Positions 18,105-26,086 of a stretch of DNA of 64,000 nucleotides are shown here, piece by piece. The stretch is from Priestia aryabhattai B8W22 (lineage in GTDB: Bacteria; Bacillota; Bacilli; Bacillales; Bacillaceae_H): NCBI RefSeq assembly GCF_000956595.1, contig NZ_JYOO01000027.1:1-64000 (forward strand), given 5' to 3'. The notes under the pieces are model-generated. The model had not been told where the DNA came from and ran no database searches. It saw nothing but the letters and a program-made list of their open reading frames with translations. The translations under genes were made by a program, and so were the position numbers. How positions within the stretch are numbered: the first letter of the stretch is position 1; every line of letters begins with the position of its first letter.

Positions 18105-18383
18105 TCATTATATATATTTCAAGAGTTTTTGTAAGCGATTTCTTAATCTCTCTCTGTTTTGGATTTATCAACTAAATAAAGAAATCATCATTGTGATTAT
18201 GTATAATAAGTTTGAATAAAATTAATATTCTAAAAAATAAAATGATTCATTTTCAGATAGTTTTTTCGCTACCTATCTTCAAGTATAAATTCCTGACATA
18301 GGGATTATTTATAGAACGATGAATGTTTTACCTTAACAGGTGTTATAATGATGAAAACTGCAGTGTATGAAGGGCGGAGAGAG

Positions 18384-18554
18384 ATGCTTAACTTACTTAT
18401 TGGCTGTATTTTACTAGCATTAGGAGTGTACTTTATGTTTAAATTTCTTTTTTATTCTCCTTCTAAAAAGAAGCGAGGTCAGCAACCTATGAACAAATTG
18501 TCAAATGAAGATTCAGCTTCACCCCGTACAAACGATTCGAATGGAACAAGATAA
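18384..18554 (+). CDS. Small single-pass membrane protein
   Basis: 56 residues from this start: one membrane helix (LNLLIGCILLALGVYFMFKFLFY), then a Lys/Arg-rich stretch and a polar tail. The frame opens at 18348, but an extended -10 box (TGTTATAAT, 18341-18349) overlaps that ATG, and GGCGGAGAGAG precedes the ATG at 18384, so the shorter form is preferred. No family recognised. A terminator-like hairpin follows at 18677-18703. Confidence 0.6.
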   Translation: MLNLLIGCILLALGVYFMFKFLFYSPSKKKRGQQPMNKLSNEDSASPRTNDSNGTR

Positions 18555-18633
18555 TTTTTTTATAAATACCGGCGTTTGTCTAAGGCAAAAGTTATACTGA
18601 TGATATATATTATCTTATACCCTTCTAGTTCAA

Positions 18634-18703
18634 TATTCCCTTCATTTTGATGTAAGACAAGATGAAGGGAATCACTATCCGACTAAAAAAATCGGATTTT
18701 TCT
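18634..18703 (+). terminator. Two hairpins after the small membrane protein gene
   Basis: The first is an 11-bp stem (ATTCCCTTCAT at 18634 and its complement ending at 18672). The second, ATCCGA...TCGGAT at 18677-18697, is followed by TTTTTCT on the plus strand and is the more likely terminator. Confidence 0.65.
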
Positions 18704-18723
18704 ATTTAGCAAGGTAAATGGCT

Positions 18724-19941
18724 TCAATCAACTCTGTTTGAATTCATTTCTTCATTCAAGTGTACAGCTGCCTCTTTCACACTTACTGTTCCAATATTTT
18801 TCTTCCCGTGCTTTCGCATAGCAAGCGATTCATTTTCTACTTCTTTATCTCCTATTACGGCCATATAAGGAACTTTGAGCATTTCTGCTTCTCTAATTTT
18901 TAGACCTATTTTTTCAATACGATCATCTACTTCAACACGATATCCTTGTGACTCCAGCTCGTGTTTCACCTTGTATGCATATTCCACATGCGGCGGTGCA
19001 ATAGGCAAAAGCTTAAATTGAACAGGAGCCAGCCAAAGAGGAAATTGACCTTCATAATGTTCAATCAAGATGGCCATAAATCGTTCAACGGAACCGTATA
19101 TAGCCCGGTGAATCATTACGGGACGGTGCGGTTTATTGTCCTCTCCAATATACATGCAGTCAAACTTCTCTGGCATTAAGAAATCAAGCTGAACTGTTCC
19201 GCACTGCCAGCTGCGGCCTAGGGAATCTAAAATATGAAAATCAATTTTCGGCCCGTAAAAAGCTCCGTCTCCTTCATTTACCTGATAGTCTAAGCCTTTT
19301 TCAATTAACACCGATTGAAGCGATTTTTCTGCTTGATTCCATGTTTCAATATCTCCCATAAATTTTTCAGGACGTGTGGATAGCTCCACTTTGTAATCAA
19401 AGCCAAAATGTGAATAAAAGTCATGGATAAATGCTAGAATGCGGCTAATCTCAGCTTTGATCTGACTGAGTTCTACGAATAAATGAGCATCGTCCTGTGT
19501 GAATGAACGGACTCTTAGCAATCCGTTTAAAGACCCAGAAAGCTCGTGGCGGTGAACTAATCCAAGCTCTGCGTATCGAGTCGGAAGTTCTCGGTAGCTT
19601 CTTCGCTTGCTGTTAAACAATAAAATGGCTCCCGGACAATTCATCGGTTTAATCGCATAGTTTTGTTTGTCAACATTTGAAAAATACATATTCTCATGAT
19701 AGTGCTCCCAGTGCCCTGATTGTTCCCAGAGCTCCTGTTTCATCATGATAGGTGTTTTTATTTCTTGATAGCCTGCTTTGTAATGCTTTTGTTTCCAGTA
19801 GTTTTCTAACTCATTTCGAACAATCATTCCGTTAGGTAAGAAAAACGGCATACCAGGAGCTTCTTCCATCGACATAAACAGCTCCAGTTCTTGACCTAAT
19901 TTTTGATGATTTCGTTTTTCAGCTTCCATTTGTTTTGACAT
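18724..19941 (-). CDS. Short threonyl-tRNA synthetase lacking TGS and editing domains
   Basis: 405 residues, against about 640 for normal bacterial ThrS. The class II catalytic core is complete: the zinc ligands C102 (in MNCPG), H153 (in QDDAH) and H278 (in VMIHRA) are spaced as in E. coli ThrRS, motif 2 is present (RHELSGSLNGLLRVRSFTQ), and the anticodon-binding domain follows (from about 300). The N-terminal TGS and the N2 editing domain that clears Ser-tRNA(Thr) are absent; the protein begins with a linker-like helix. The ATG at 19941 is seven bases from GGAGG; an ATG two codons earlier is too close. Two T-box leaders upstream make it inducible by threonine starvation. A full-length ThrS presumably exists elsewhere. 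Confidence 0.88.
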   Translation of the reverse strand: MSKQMEAEKRNHQKLGQELELFMSMEEAPGMPFFLPNGMIVRNELENYWKQKHYKAGYQEIKTPIMMKQELWEQSGHWEHYHENMYFSNVDKQNYAIKPMNCPGAILLFNSKRRSYRELPTRYAELGLVHRHELSGSLNGLLRVRSFTQDDAHLFVELSQIKAEISRILAFIHDFYSHFGFDYKVELSTRPEKFMGDIETWNQAEKSLQSVLIEKGLDYQVNEGDGAFYGPKIDFHILDSLGRSWQCGTVQLDFLMPEKFDCMYIGEDNKPHRPVMIHRAIYGSVERFMAILIEHYEGQFPLWLAPVQFKLLPIAPPHVEYAYKVKHELESQGYRVEVDDRIEKIGLKIREAEMLKVPYMAVIGDKEVENESLAMRKHGKKNIGTVSVKEAAVHLNEEMNSNRVD

Positions 19942-19971
19942 GTTCATTCCTCCAATATGTTTTTATTCAAC

Positions 19972-20225
19972 AAAAAAACCGCACTCATCCCTAGTAAAGG
20001 GACGAATGCGGCCGTGGTACCACCCTAATTCCGTAAAATATCCATATGGATTTTACGCTTAAAAAGATAACGGTTTTACCGGTTGCGGTTTCAGTGTATA
20101 CACATTCCCCGCCGCAGCTTCAAGGTGGTAAATTCATTTCGTTTTCTAAGGGTTCTCAGCCAGTGACCCTACTCTCTGTAAAGAAAATTTAAAAATGATT
20201 CATGTCCTTTTCATTGCTTGTATAT
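19972..20225 (-). promoter_or_regulatory. T-box riboswitch, proximal copy (threonine)
   Basis: The minus strand shows the T-box core AGGGTGGTACCACG (20013-20026), a terminator of the CCGCA...TGCGG type ending in T7, and an upstream stem I with AGAG-bulge motifs. The specifier region reads TTTACCACCTTG (20121-20131), offering ACC, a threonine codon. It is the copy next to the synthetase start. Confidence 0.93.
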
Positions 20226-20239
20226 TCTTTTTTTCCACA

Positions 20240-20510
20240 TAAAAAACCGCACTCATCCCTAGTGAAGGGACGAATGCGGCCGTGGTACCACCCTAATTCC
20301 GTAAAATACCTATACGCATTTTACGCTCAAAAAAGATAACGGTTTTACCGATTGCAGTTTCAGTTAGTTATGCACGTTCCCTGCAATAGCTCTAAGGTGG
20401 TAAACTAGATGATTTCTTAAGGGCTCTCAGCCAGTGGCCCTATTCTCTGCGAAGAAAACAGCATCTAATTCGTGTCCTTTTCATTGCCAAATAATGTTTG
20501 TTAGTTGTTA
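20240..20510 (-). promoter_or_regulatory. T-box riboswitch, distal copy (threonine)
   Basis: A second complete T-box, closely similar to the proximal copy: core at 20281-20294, terminator stem at 20246-20280 with T6, stem I with the GGGCC...GGCTGAGAGCCC apical part, and specifier TTTACCACCTTA (20394-20404) with ACC codons. In series, both leaders must be read through for expression. Confidence 0.93.
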
Positions 20511-20516
20511 AAAGCG

Positions 20517-20546
20517 ATTATAGTGTATAAATTTAACAAAAGTCAA
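20517..20546 (-). promoter_or_regulatory. SigA-type promoter of the T-box/ThrRS unit
   Basis: TTGACT (20541-20546) and TATAAT (20517-20522) on the minus strand, 18 bases apart, just upstream of the distal T-box. The predicted transcript leader is about 570 bases. Confidence 0.8.
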
Positions 20547-20550
20547 GAAG

Positions 20551-20894
20551 TAATTTTTTATTTTTTAATGGTATAGAATTACTTTATGCTTGAATTACCG
20601 AAAAGTTACTTAGGAATACACGGGCTTAGAAAGTTTTTTATTATAATATTAACGGCTACATTTTATTCTTGTTTTTTCCTTTATTGTGTGAAAACAAAGG
20701 CGGAAAAGAAAGATAGTACAAGCACGTATTTGTTTTACCTAAGTATTATTAACGAGGTGAAATCCAGTACTACCCAAAACAGAATAAGTAACATAGCACA
20801 AGTATCATGAGGTTTTTTATTTGTATACTAAAATATTAAATATACCTTTTTCTACTTGCGAAAATATTTGGCTTGAATCCGTCGAAACTATTTT
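20551..20894. other. Gene-poor stretch upstream of the T-box unit
   Basis: These bases are AT-rich and hold one plus-strand frame (20586-20810, 74 codons) with no ribosome site, no family resemblance and an irregular composition. I see no supported gene and no clear terminator. Confidence 0.5.
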
Positions 20895-22637
20895 TTATCT
20901 ATCTTTATCCGAAAGCTCATCATTCATGCTTCCACTTTGCGGAAAAATCCGTTTTTTCCTGATTTGTTCTTTAAGAATAACATCAAGCTGCCGCTGAATT
21001 TTCCTTGTTTCATTTGTCGAAAAATACGGATGAGCCAGATTTACTGTTTCTAACGGATCCTTGGTCAAGTTGTACGTTTCAATTTGATCGGGAACCCCTG
21101 TTGTTTTTGGGGTAGTAAGACTTACTAGGTAACCTTCATATTGCCCTCGGTGAATGACTTCATCTGGTTCGTCAGATGCTGACCGAAATTGCGGATTATC
21201 ATGGTAGCGAGCGTATTTCCAAATTTCCTTTCCTGCAGCTGACGGAAACTCTACAATGACCGCTTGAATGTGATTAGGCTGAACAACTGATGGGTAGCTT
21301 TCTCCTAAAAAATTTGTTTGGTGAAGTCCTTTTGTCGGGTCATCATCCGTCATAAAGAAAATCGGTATTTTTTCTTCATGAAGCGATGTTTCTCCTCGCA
21401 ACGTTCCTGAGAGGTCTCTCCCAACAAATGGATGTACTTCCGTATGACTTTTTTGCAATTGCTTTTGAACAGCGGAAGCATCGATATTAGCCAAACTAAG
21501 CATTGTCGGGATCAAGTCAACGTGACTAGTCAGCAGGTCTGTACGTTGATAACTCGGAAACAAATGCTTGTTGTGAATGAGAAGGGGCACGTGAATAGAC
21601 TCTTCATACATGTTGTACCATTTTTGATGCAGCCCTCCGTGAGCTCCAAGCAAATCACCGTGATCCGACGTAAAAATAATAATTGTATTTTCATAGAACG
21701 AAGATTGTTCTATAGTCCGAAGAACTTTCAAAATTTGTTTATCAACATTTTTTTGAAGCTGGTAATATAAGCGCCGGTAGAAACTAGAATTTGGCGTCGG
21801 CTGCAGCGCTTTTGGATAGATGTATTTATAGCTGCTTTGAGCGCTGGGCTTTGTTTGTAAAGATTCTCGAATGGTAGGTGGCGGCTCGATGTTCGGAATT
21901 GTTTCGTCAATAGAAAACTGAAACATGGGGAGGTATTTGGTAATCGCTCCGAACAGCGCAATGTCATGCGGGTTCACAAACGAAGCTACCATGAGCCAAG
22001 GCTGCGAAGTCTTTTGATATTCTAATCGTTGAATAAGCTCTATGATTTCCTCTGCATATATTTCGTCTCGTCCGCTCACTCCAATGGCCGCAGATGAACC
22101 AGAATTGTGCGGGTTTCTCCCCTCTGGCTCTGGACCAATCCACCCTGAAAAACCAAACTTTTCAAGCTTATTAGCCCGTTGATAGAGGAACTCTTTTTCT
22201 GGATCCGGTATTCCTGTTTGCATCTGGTAGCTAGAAAAAACGTTATGCGTTCCTGGAATTAAGATGTTCTCATCAGAAATATGCCATTTTCCTTTATAAA
22301 AGGTTTGATACCCAGCCTGCTTAAAATAATCTCCCATCGTTGGGACGGTATTAGGCTGCAGCCAAAACATATCAGGATCTTGTGACTTCTTTGCGATACC
22401 TTGCGTTTGCGTAACTCCGTGCACGGAAGGGTACTGCCCTGTAAACAATGTAGCTCGACTCGGTGAACAGGCTGTAGAACCGACGTAGTGACGAGTGAAT
22501 GACATCCCGTGCTGTTTTAAAAATTCACGTGCTTTTAAATGGTTTTTTCGCCACTTTTTTACTTCTTTACTTTCATATATGGGTGGAAATCGTTCTTCGT
22601 CCACCATAATTAACAAAAAATTAGGCTGCTCCTTCAT
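20895..22637 (-). CDS. Sulfatase-family hydrolase (Cys-type)
   Basis: 580 residues of the arylsulfatase/phosphatase superfamily. The signature CSPSRATLFTGQYPSVHG starts at C57, the residue converted to formylglycine; metal ligands appear in the first strand (IMVDEERFP) and in FTSDHGDLLGAHG (about 320). A C-terminal subdomain ends in NLTKDPLETVNLA, common in arylsulfatases. No signal peptide is visible, so it may act in the cytoplasm. No formylglycine-generating enzyme or anaerobic maturase lies nearby, so maturation would depend on a distant gene. Substrate unknown; choline sulfate or aryl sulfates are possibilities only. Confidence 0.85.
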   Translation of the reverse strand: MKEQPNFLLIMVDEERFPPIYESKEVKKWRKNHLKAREFLKQHGMSFTRHYVGSTACSPSRATLFTGQYPSVHGVTQTQGIAKKSQDPDMFWLQPNTVPTMGDYFKQAGYQTFYKGKWHISDENILIPGTHNVFSSYQMQTGIPDPEKEFLYQRANKLEKFGFSGWIGPEPEGRNPHNSGSSAAIGVSGRDEIYAEEIIELIQRLEYQKTSQPWLMVASFVNPHDIALFGAITKYLPMFQFSIDETIPNIEPPPTIRESLQTKPSAQSSYKYIYPKALQPTPNSSFYRRLYYQLQKNVDKQILKVLRTIEQSSFYENTIIIFTSDHGDLLGAHGGLHQKWYNMYEESIHVPLLIHNKHLFPSYQRTDLLTSHVDLIPTMLSLANIDASAVQKQLQKSHTEVHPFVGRDLSGTLRGETSLHEEKIPIFFMTDDDPTKGLHQTNFLGESYPSVVQPNHIQAVIVEFPSAAGKEIWKYARYHDNPQFRSASDEPDEVIHRGQYEGYLVSLTTPKTTGVPDQIETYNLTKDPLETVNLAHPYFSTNETRKIQRQLDVILKEQIRKKRIFPQSGSMNDELSDKDR

Positions 22638-22746
22638 GTTTACTTCTCCGCGTGTTTATCAAATTTTCTGTATTGATAAACTACGTAAAAAGGACTTTTT
22701 TTAGAAGAACGGAGTACGGTTCATGTCTTTTTATACCCAAACAAAA

Positions 22747-22775
22747 AAAGACTTGGAGGATTTCTCTAAGTCTTT
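22747..22775 (-). terminator. Rho-independent terminator on the minus strand
   Basis: AAAGACTT pairs with AAGTCTTT with an inner GAG/CTC stem. On the minus strand TTTTTTTGT follows. It marks the end of a short transcript coming from the 22.8-23.0 kb region, supporting the tiny gene at 22912-22989. Confidence 0.8.
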
Positions 22776-22911
22776 CATAACTCGTTTCAATACGATATTC
22801 CTTATTTTTTGTATGCTTTTAGCTGCTGAGTTCGTTTATAGGTAACAATTATACTAGATATACGTACAATTATACAATTATGCTTATCACAAAACTCCAC
22901 ATCATGTAGCG

Positions 22912-22989
22912 CTACTCCCATAAAAAAACGAGCTGAACAACAAGAGCTAACCATGAAGTTATCCAAGCAAACATCATATTCTCTTTCAA
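22912..22989 (-). CDS. Possible 25-residue hydrophobic peptide
   Basis: A TTG-initiated frame of 25 codons, preceded by AAGGTG six bases away. The translation, MKENMMFAWITSWLALVVQL followed by VFLWE, is one short membrane helix with charged ends. A strong minus-strand terminator follows about 140 bases downstream, and no other gene explains it. No family known; it could equally be part of an untranslated small RNA. Confidence 0.35.
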   Translation of the reverse strand: MKENMMFAWITSWLALVVQLVFLWE

Positions 22990-23090
22990 GTTATCACCTT
23001 ATATTTTTAATTATGAATGACTTCTTTTATTTTACCATAAAATTCTAATTCTAAAGGTTGTTCTACTGCTTATTTTATGTACATAAACTA

Positions 23091-23130
23091 AAAAAGCTAA
23101 TGACAGCGCGTAGCTAGCCATTAGCTTTTT
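23091..23130 (-). terminator. Terminator of the SleB-like hydrolase gene
   Basis: AAAAAGCTAATG and CATTAGCTTTTT are exact complements around a 16-base loop that itself contains TAGCTA. On the minus strand it is followed by a T run (TTTTTTAGTTT). It begins two bases after the stop codon. Confidence 0.92.
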
Positions 23131-23132
23131 CA

Positions 23133-23591
23133 TTATTTTGCAAATACATGATTTCCTATTTTAATTGTTTCTTGTTTTTGGCGCAGCCATTGATCTCCCG
23201 TTTTATCAGGATTAAAGAAGAATAATGAACCTTTTCCTTGACCTTGGAAGTTAATTGCTTCTTCTACAGCTTTTTTTGAACCTTTGTCTGCAGGTTTATT
23301 AATTTCACCGTTGCTGACCGGGCTGTACTGACCTTTTTGATAAATAACGCCTTTTACAGTATCCGGGAATTTGCTGCTGTCGACTCTATTTAATACAACT
23401 GTTGCCACGGCTACTTTACCTGCGTACGGCTCTCCTTTGGCTTCAGCTGATACAAGACGAGCTAATAATTCTTTATCATTTTTATTTACTTGAATGTGCT
23501 GTTCATGTGCGGGCGCTGCAGCAAATGCTGAGTAACCTGCACCAAAACTTGGGATAAGCATTGCGATAGCAATCACTAATTTCTTCATCAT
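23133..23591 (-). CDS. Secreted cell wall hydrolase, SleB/CwlJ catalytic domain
   Basis: 152 residues. A Sec signal peptide (MMKKLVIAIAMLIPSFGAGYSAFAAA, cleaved near residue 25) precedes a complete Hydrolase_2 domain: LLARLVSAEAKGEPYAGKVAVATVVLNRV with the catalytic Glu, then YSPVSNG and SLFFFNP. This is the lytic domain of spore-cortex enzymes SleB and CwlJ, without the PG-binding repeats of SleB. Such short proteins may act in cortex or wall turnover. AAGGAGG lies ten bases before the start. It is transcribed alone. Confidence 0.88.
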   Translation of the reverse strand: MMKKLVIAIAMLIPSFGAGYSAFAAAPAHEQHIQVNKNDKELLARLVSAEAKGEPYAGKVAVATVVLNRVDSSKFPDTVKGVIYQKGQYSPVSNGEINKPADKGSKKAVEEAINFQGQGKGSLFFFNPDKTGDQWLRQKQETIKIGNHVFAK

Positions 23592-23797
23592 AAAAATAAA
23601 AGCCTCCTTGCTATTTCTTTACGTGGTTCATATGCTAGCAAAAATATAGGGGTCTTTCATTGCAAAAAATTATCCAATTCCAAAAGAAACTGGATGTTGC
23701 TGTTCTTCTTCAGCTGTTTTTAACAGTATAAAACGACGGTCTGGATTATAAGTATTAGTTGCATTTACTTCATTAGTGGTTTATGATGTAAAAATAC

Positions 23798-23818
23798 AAA
23801 TAGTAATGACTACGATTT
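23798..23818 (+). promoter_or_regulatory. Zur box upstream of rpsN
   Basis: A 21-base site with the halves AAATAGTAAT and CTACGATTT around a central G-A. It agrees with the Bacillus Zur consensus (AAATCGTAAT-N-ATTACGATTT) at all but two defined positions and ends 31 bases before the rpsN start. Confidence 0.85.
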
Positions 23819-23848
23819 AGGAGAGTGTTTTAAGAAAGGATGGATGAT

Positions 23849-24118
23849 TTGGCTAAAAAATCAAAAATAGCAAAAGAAAAGAAACGACAAGCAGTTGTCA
23901 AAAAATACGCTGAGTTAAGAAAACAATTAAAGGAACAAGGAAATTATGATGAACTACAAAAACTCCCGAGAGATTCTTCGCCTACTCGCCTGCATAACCG
24001 CTGTGAGGTAACGGGAAGGCCTCGCGGATATTTGCGTAAGTTTAAACTTTCTCGAATTGCTTTTAGAGAGTTAGCTCACAAGGGACAGCTTCCTGGAGTG
24101 AAAAAATCAAGCTGGTAA
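23849..24118 (+). CDS. rpsN: 30S ribosomal protein S14, zinc-independent paralogue
   Basis: 89 residues from a TTG start ([14 protein letters not shown]), the normal length for the C- (cysteine-free) form; an in-frame ATG nine bases earlier would add an atypical MDD extension and falls on the AAAGGA ribosome site. The zinc-ribbon CxxC pairs of the housekeeping S14 are absent; the single Cys is in [16 protein letters not shown]. Bacillus species switch to this form when zinc is short, and the Zur box at 23798 fits that use exactly. Corresponds to B. subtilis rpsN2 (yhzA). Confidence 0.93.
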   Translation: MAKKSKIAKEKKRQAVVKKYAELRKQLKEQGNYDELQKLPRDSSPTRLHNRCEVTGRPRGYLRKFKLSRIAFRELAHKGQLPGVKKSSW

Positions 24119-24175
24119 ATTTCTAATTAAGTAAAGGCAGCCTTTTTGGCTGAAAAAAGAATGAACACGCCCTGT

Positions 24176-24196
24176 AAATCGTAATCATTACTTTTA
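24176..24196 (+). promoter_or_regulatory. Zur box upstream of the [2Fe-2S] protein gene
   Basis: The first 16 bases, AAATCGTAATCATTAC, match the Zur consensus exactly; the right end degenerates to TTTTA. It ends 15 bases before the start codon, overlapping the site where a promoter and leader would be. Confidence 0.82.
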
Positions 24197-24211
24197 TTAG
24201 GAGGAATTAAT

Positions 24212-24604
24212 ATGGCTACATGGAACTTAGATACAACGAAACATCACGTTCTCATTTGCAATGGAAGCAGCTGCAATCGGGTTGGAGCCGAAGAAGTTAC
24301 CCAAGCGATTCGAAGTGAGATAGCCAATCAAGGATTAGATCCATACATACACACTACTCGCACTCGGTGTAATGGCAGATGCCACGATAAATGCGTCGTC
24401 ATTTCCTATCCAGACGGTATTTGGTATAAAGATGTGAAACCTCAGGATGCACGAGAGCTTATTAACTCATTAAAGAAGGATCAGCCTTTTTTGGGAAAAA
24501 TAAGCCATACTTTTTGCGAAGACGGTTTTCAGCGAACAGAAGGTACTGTGAAAGGTATCTCAAAAGAAAAAGAAACCGTCATCAAAGTATCTAAAAAACT
24601 TTAA
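24212..24604 (+). CDS. Thioredoxin-like [2Fe-2S] ferredoxin, CbiW-like
   Basis: 130 residues. The first 90 form a thioredoxin-like (2Fe-2S) ferredoxin domain: the cluster ligands appear as CNGSSC (C18 or nearby, and five residues on) and later CNGRC, followed by a third Cys in HDKC. Similar domains occur in CbiW and fused to CbiX in Bacillus cobalamin operons. The last 40 residues are a Lys-rich tail with FCEDGFQRTEGTVKGI. It has its own AGGAGG site and a strong Zur box, so it should be induced by zinc limitation together with rpsN. Its function in zinc stress is unknown. Confidence 0.8.
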   Translation: MATWNLDTTKHHVLICNGSSCNRVGAEEVTQAIRSEIANQGLDPYIHTTRTRCNGRCHDKCVVISYPDGIWYKDVKPQDARELINSLKKDQPFLGKISHTFCEDGFQRTEGTVKGISKEKETVIKVSKKL

Positions 24605-24717
24605 TTTACAACAGCGAGAACATAGCCCTTGTAAGATTAAACAACGAACAGAGAAACATCATTAAAAATGTCTGTTTGTTCTCTCTGATTCACCTGTTAC
24701 TTAATCTAAACACGAAA

Positions 24718-24743
24718 AGCCGCTTCTGGTGAACAGGGCGGCT
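24718..24743 (-). terminator. Terminator of the BacA-like five-gene operon
   Basis: GCCGC and GCGGC arms (24719-24723 and 24738-24742) flank a 14-base loop. On the minus strand the hairpin is followed by TTTTCG. It lies about 30 bases after the aminotransferase stop codon. Confidence 0.65.
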
Positions 24744-24769
24744 CTTGTCATCTTTAAATATCTAAGAAA

Positions 24770-26071
24770 TTATATTTTCTCTGTTTCAAATATGGAATTT
24801 GAACTGTATATTTTCTTAACTACTGATGAAAGAATGTGGATTCCTTTCTTTAACTCCTCATCTGTAGCGGTAAGACTTATACGAATGCACTCCCGGTTGT
24901 GAGGAGAAGATTGGCTGCCGTGAAAGAATGATCCGCCTGGTACTACAATCAAGTTTTCTGCTTTTAATTTATTGTATAGATCGTTGTCACTGAAAGGCAA
25001 AGCTTCCAACCAAAGCCAACCAAATAACGAACCTTCCGCTTTGTGCAGATACCAAGGAATATCATCCGGCATACATGTAGTTAAAAGGTTTTTTAAATAG
25101 TCATGTTTTTGTTTATAATGAGTTCTTATATAGTTAGCTGAAATTCCAGCTAACTTTCCGCTCTTCAAGGTGTTAACCACCATTCGTTGACCTAGCCTAG
25201 AAGAGTGAATCAAAATATTTGATTGAAAAGCTTCCATTACTTTTATAAAATCACTTTTTCCTATAGCAATTCCTATTCTCTCCCCAGGCAAGCCGGCTTT
25301 AGAAAGACTCATGCAGTGAATGATGTTGTCATGTATAATTGGATTCATTTCAACAAAGTTCATAGCCGGAAAAGGAGGTGCGTACGCTGAATCAATTAGC
25401 AATGGAATGTGATAGTCCTTGCATACTTTGGATATAAAGTGTACGGCTTCTTTTGAAAGAATATTGCCGCTTGGATTATTAGGTCTTGATAATACGATAG
25501 CTCCGATATCTGGGTCATGGGCTATTTTATCTTTGAATGCCTGTTTGTTAAATTCATAACGAAACGTATGATGATCAAGCTTTGAGACGATCGGAGGAAT
25601 TCCTTCTATTACACCTTCCTCTAGTGCCACTCCGCTGTACCCAGCGTAATCTGGCAGCATAGGTATTAAAGCTTTTTTAACTCTTCCTTCTTTACTTGTA
25701 CCGCAAAACGAATTTAAAGCTAAAAAAAAGAGATTTTGACTTCCCGACGTGATCAAGACTTGTTCTCTGTCCAGTTTAATACGATACTTCGTCAAGAAGT
25801 ATTCTCTTATGCAATCAATTAATTCATGCGTACCGTAACTAGAACCATATTGGCTAATCAAATTCTTTAGTTGTTTATCGTTCACAATATCTTTTAAAGC
25901 TTCTTCCCACATTTCATAAACTTGAGGGAGTATGGCAGGGTTGCCAGCGCTTAAATTCACATATTGATTGAGATCAGAATTGAGCACTTCTTGGATGTCA
26001 TGCATAATCGCGCGAACGCCTACTTTATTAGTCATTTTGTTTCCTATTTTACTTAAATGCAAAGCAGTCAC
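24770..26071 (-). CDS. PLP-dependent aminotransferase, AvtA (valine-pyruvate)-like
   Basis: 433 residues, fold-type I class I/II aminotransferase closest to AvtA: LITSGSQNLFFLALN, LSRPNNPSGNILSKEAVHF, the Asp-containing LLIDSAYAPPFP and the PLP lysine in MSLSKAGLPGERIG. AvtA moves amino groups between valine, alanine and 2-oxo acids. As the last gene of the operon, 15 bases after the preceding one, it probably aminates a 2-oxo acid intermediate, the job BacF does in bacilysin synthesis although it is not a close BacF relative. No ribosome site problem is seen: AAGGAGAAGGTG precedes the start. Confidence 0.85.
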   Translation of the reverse strand: MTALHLSKIGNKMTNKVGVRAIMHDIQEVLNSDLNQYVNLSAGNPAILPQVYEMWEEALKDIVNDKQLKNLISQYGSSYGTHELIDCIREYFLTKYRIKLDREQVLITSGSQNLFFLALNSFCGTSKEGRVKKALIPMLPDYAGYSGVALEEGVIEGIPPIVSKLDHHTFRYEFNKQAFKDKIAHDPDIGAIVLSRPNNPSGNILSKEAVHFISKVCKDYHIPLLIDSAYAPPFPAMNFVEMNPIIHDNIIHCMSLSKAGLPGERIGIAIGKSDFIKVMEAFQSNILIHSSRLGQRMVVNTLKSGKLAGISANYIRTHYKQKHDYLKNLLTTCMPDDIPWYLHKAEGSLFGWLWLEALPFSDNDLYNKLKAENLIVVPGGSFFHGSQSSPHNRECIRISLTATDEELKKGIHILSSVVKKIYSSNSIFETEKI

Positions 26072-26086
26072 TAGTGCACCTTCTCC

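Noticed and set aside
17963-18340. Possible T-box or other riboswitch ahead of the amino-acid permease
   Set aside because: No AGGGTGG-type core, no terminator with T run; only DNA dyads.
20586-20810. Plus-strand frame of 74 codons in the gap before the T-box promoter
   Set aside because: No ribosome site, no recognisable domain, irregular composition; open by chance in AT-rich DNA.
24125-24165. CAGCC/GGCTG hairpin between rpsN and the [2Fe-2S] gene
   Set aside because: The stem is five pairs and is followed by A residues, not T, in the direction of transcription, so it is not called as a terminator.
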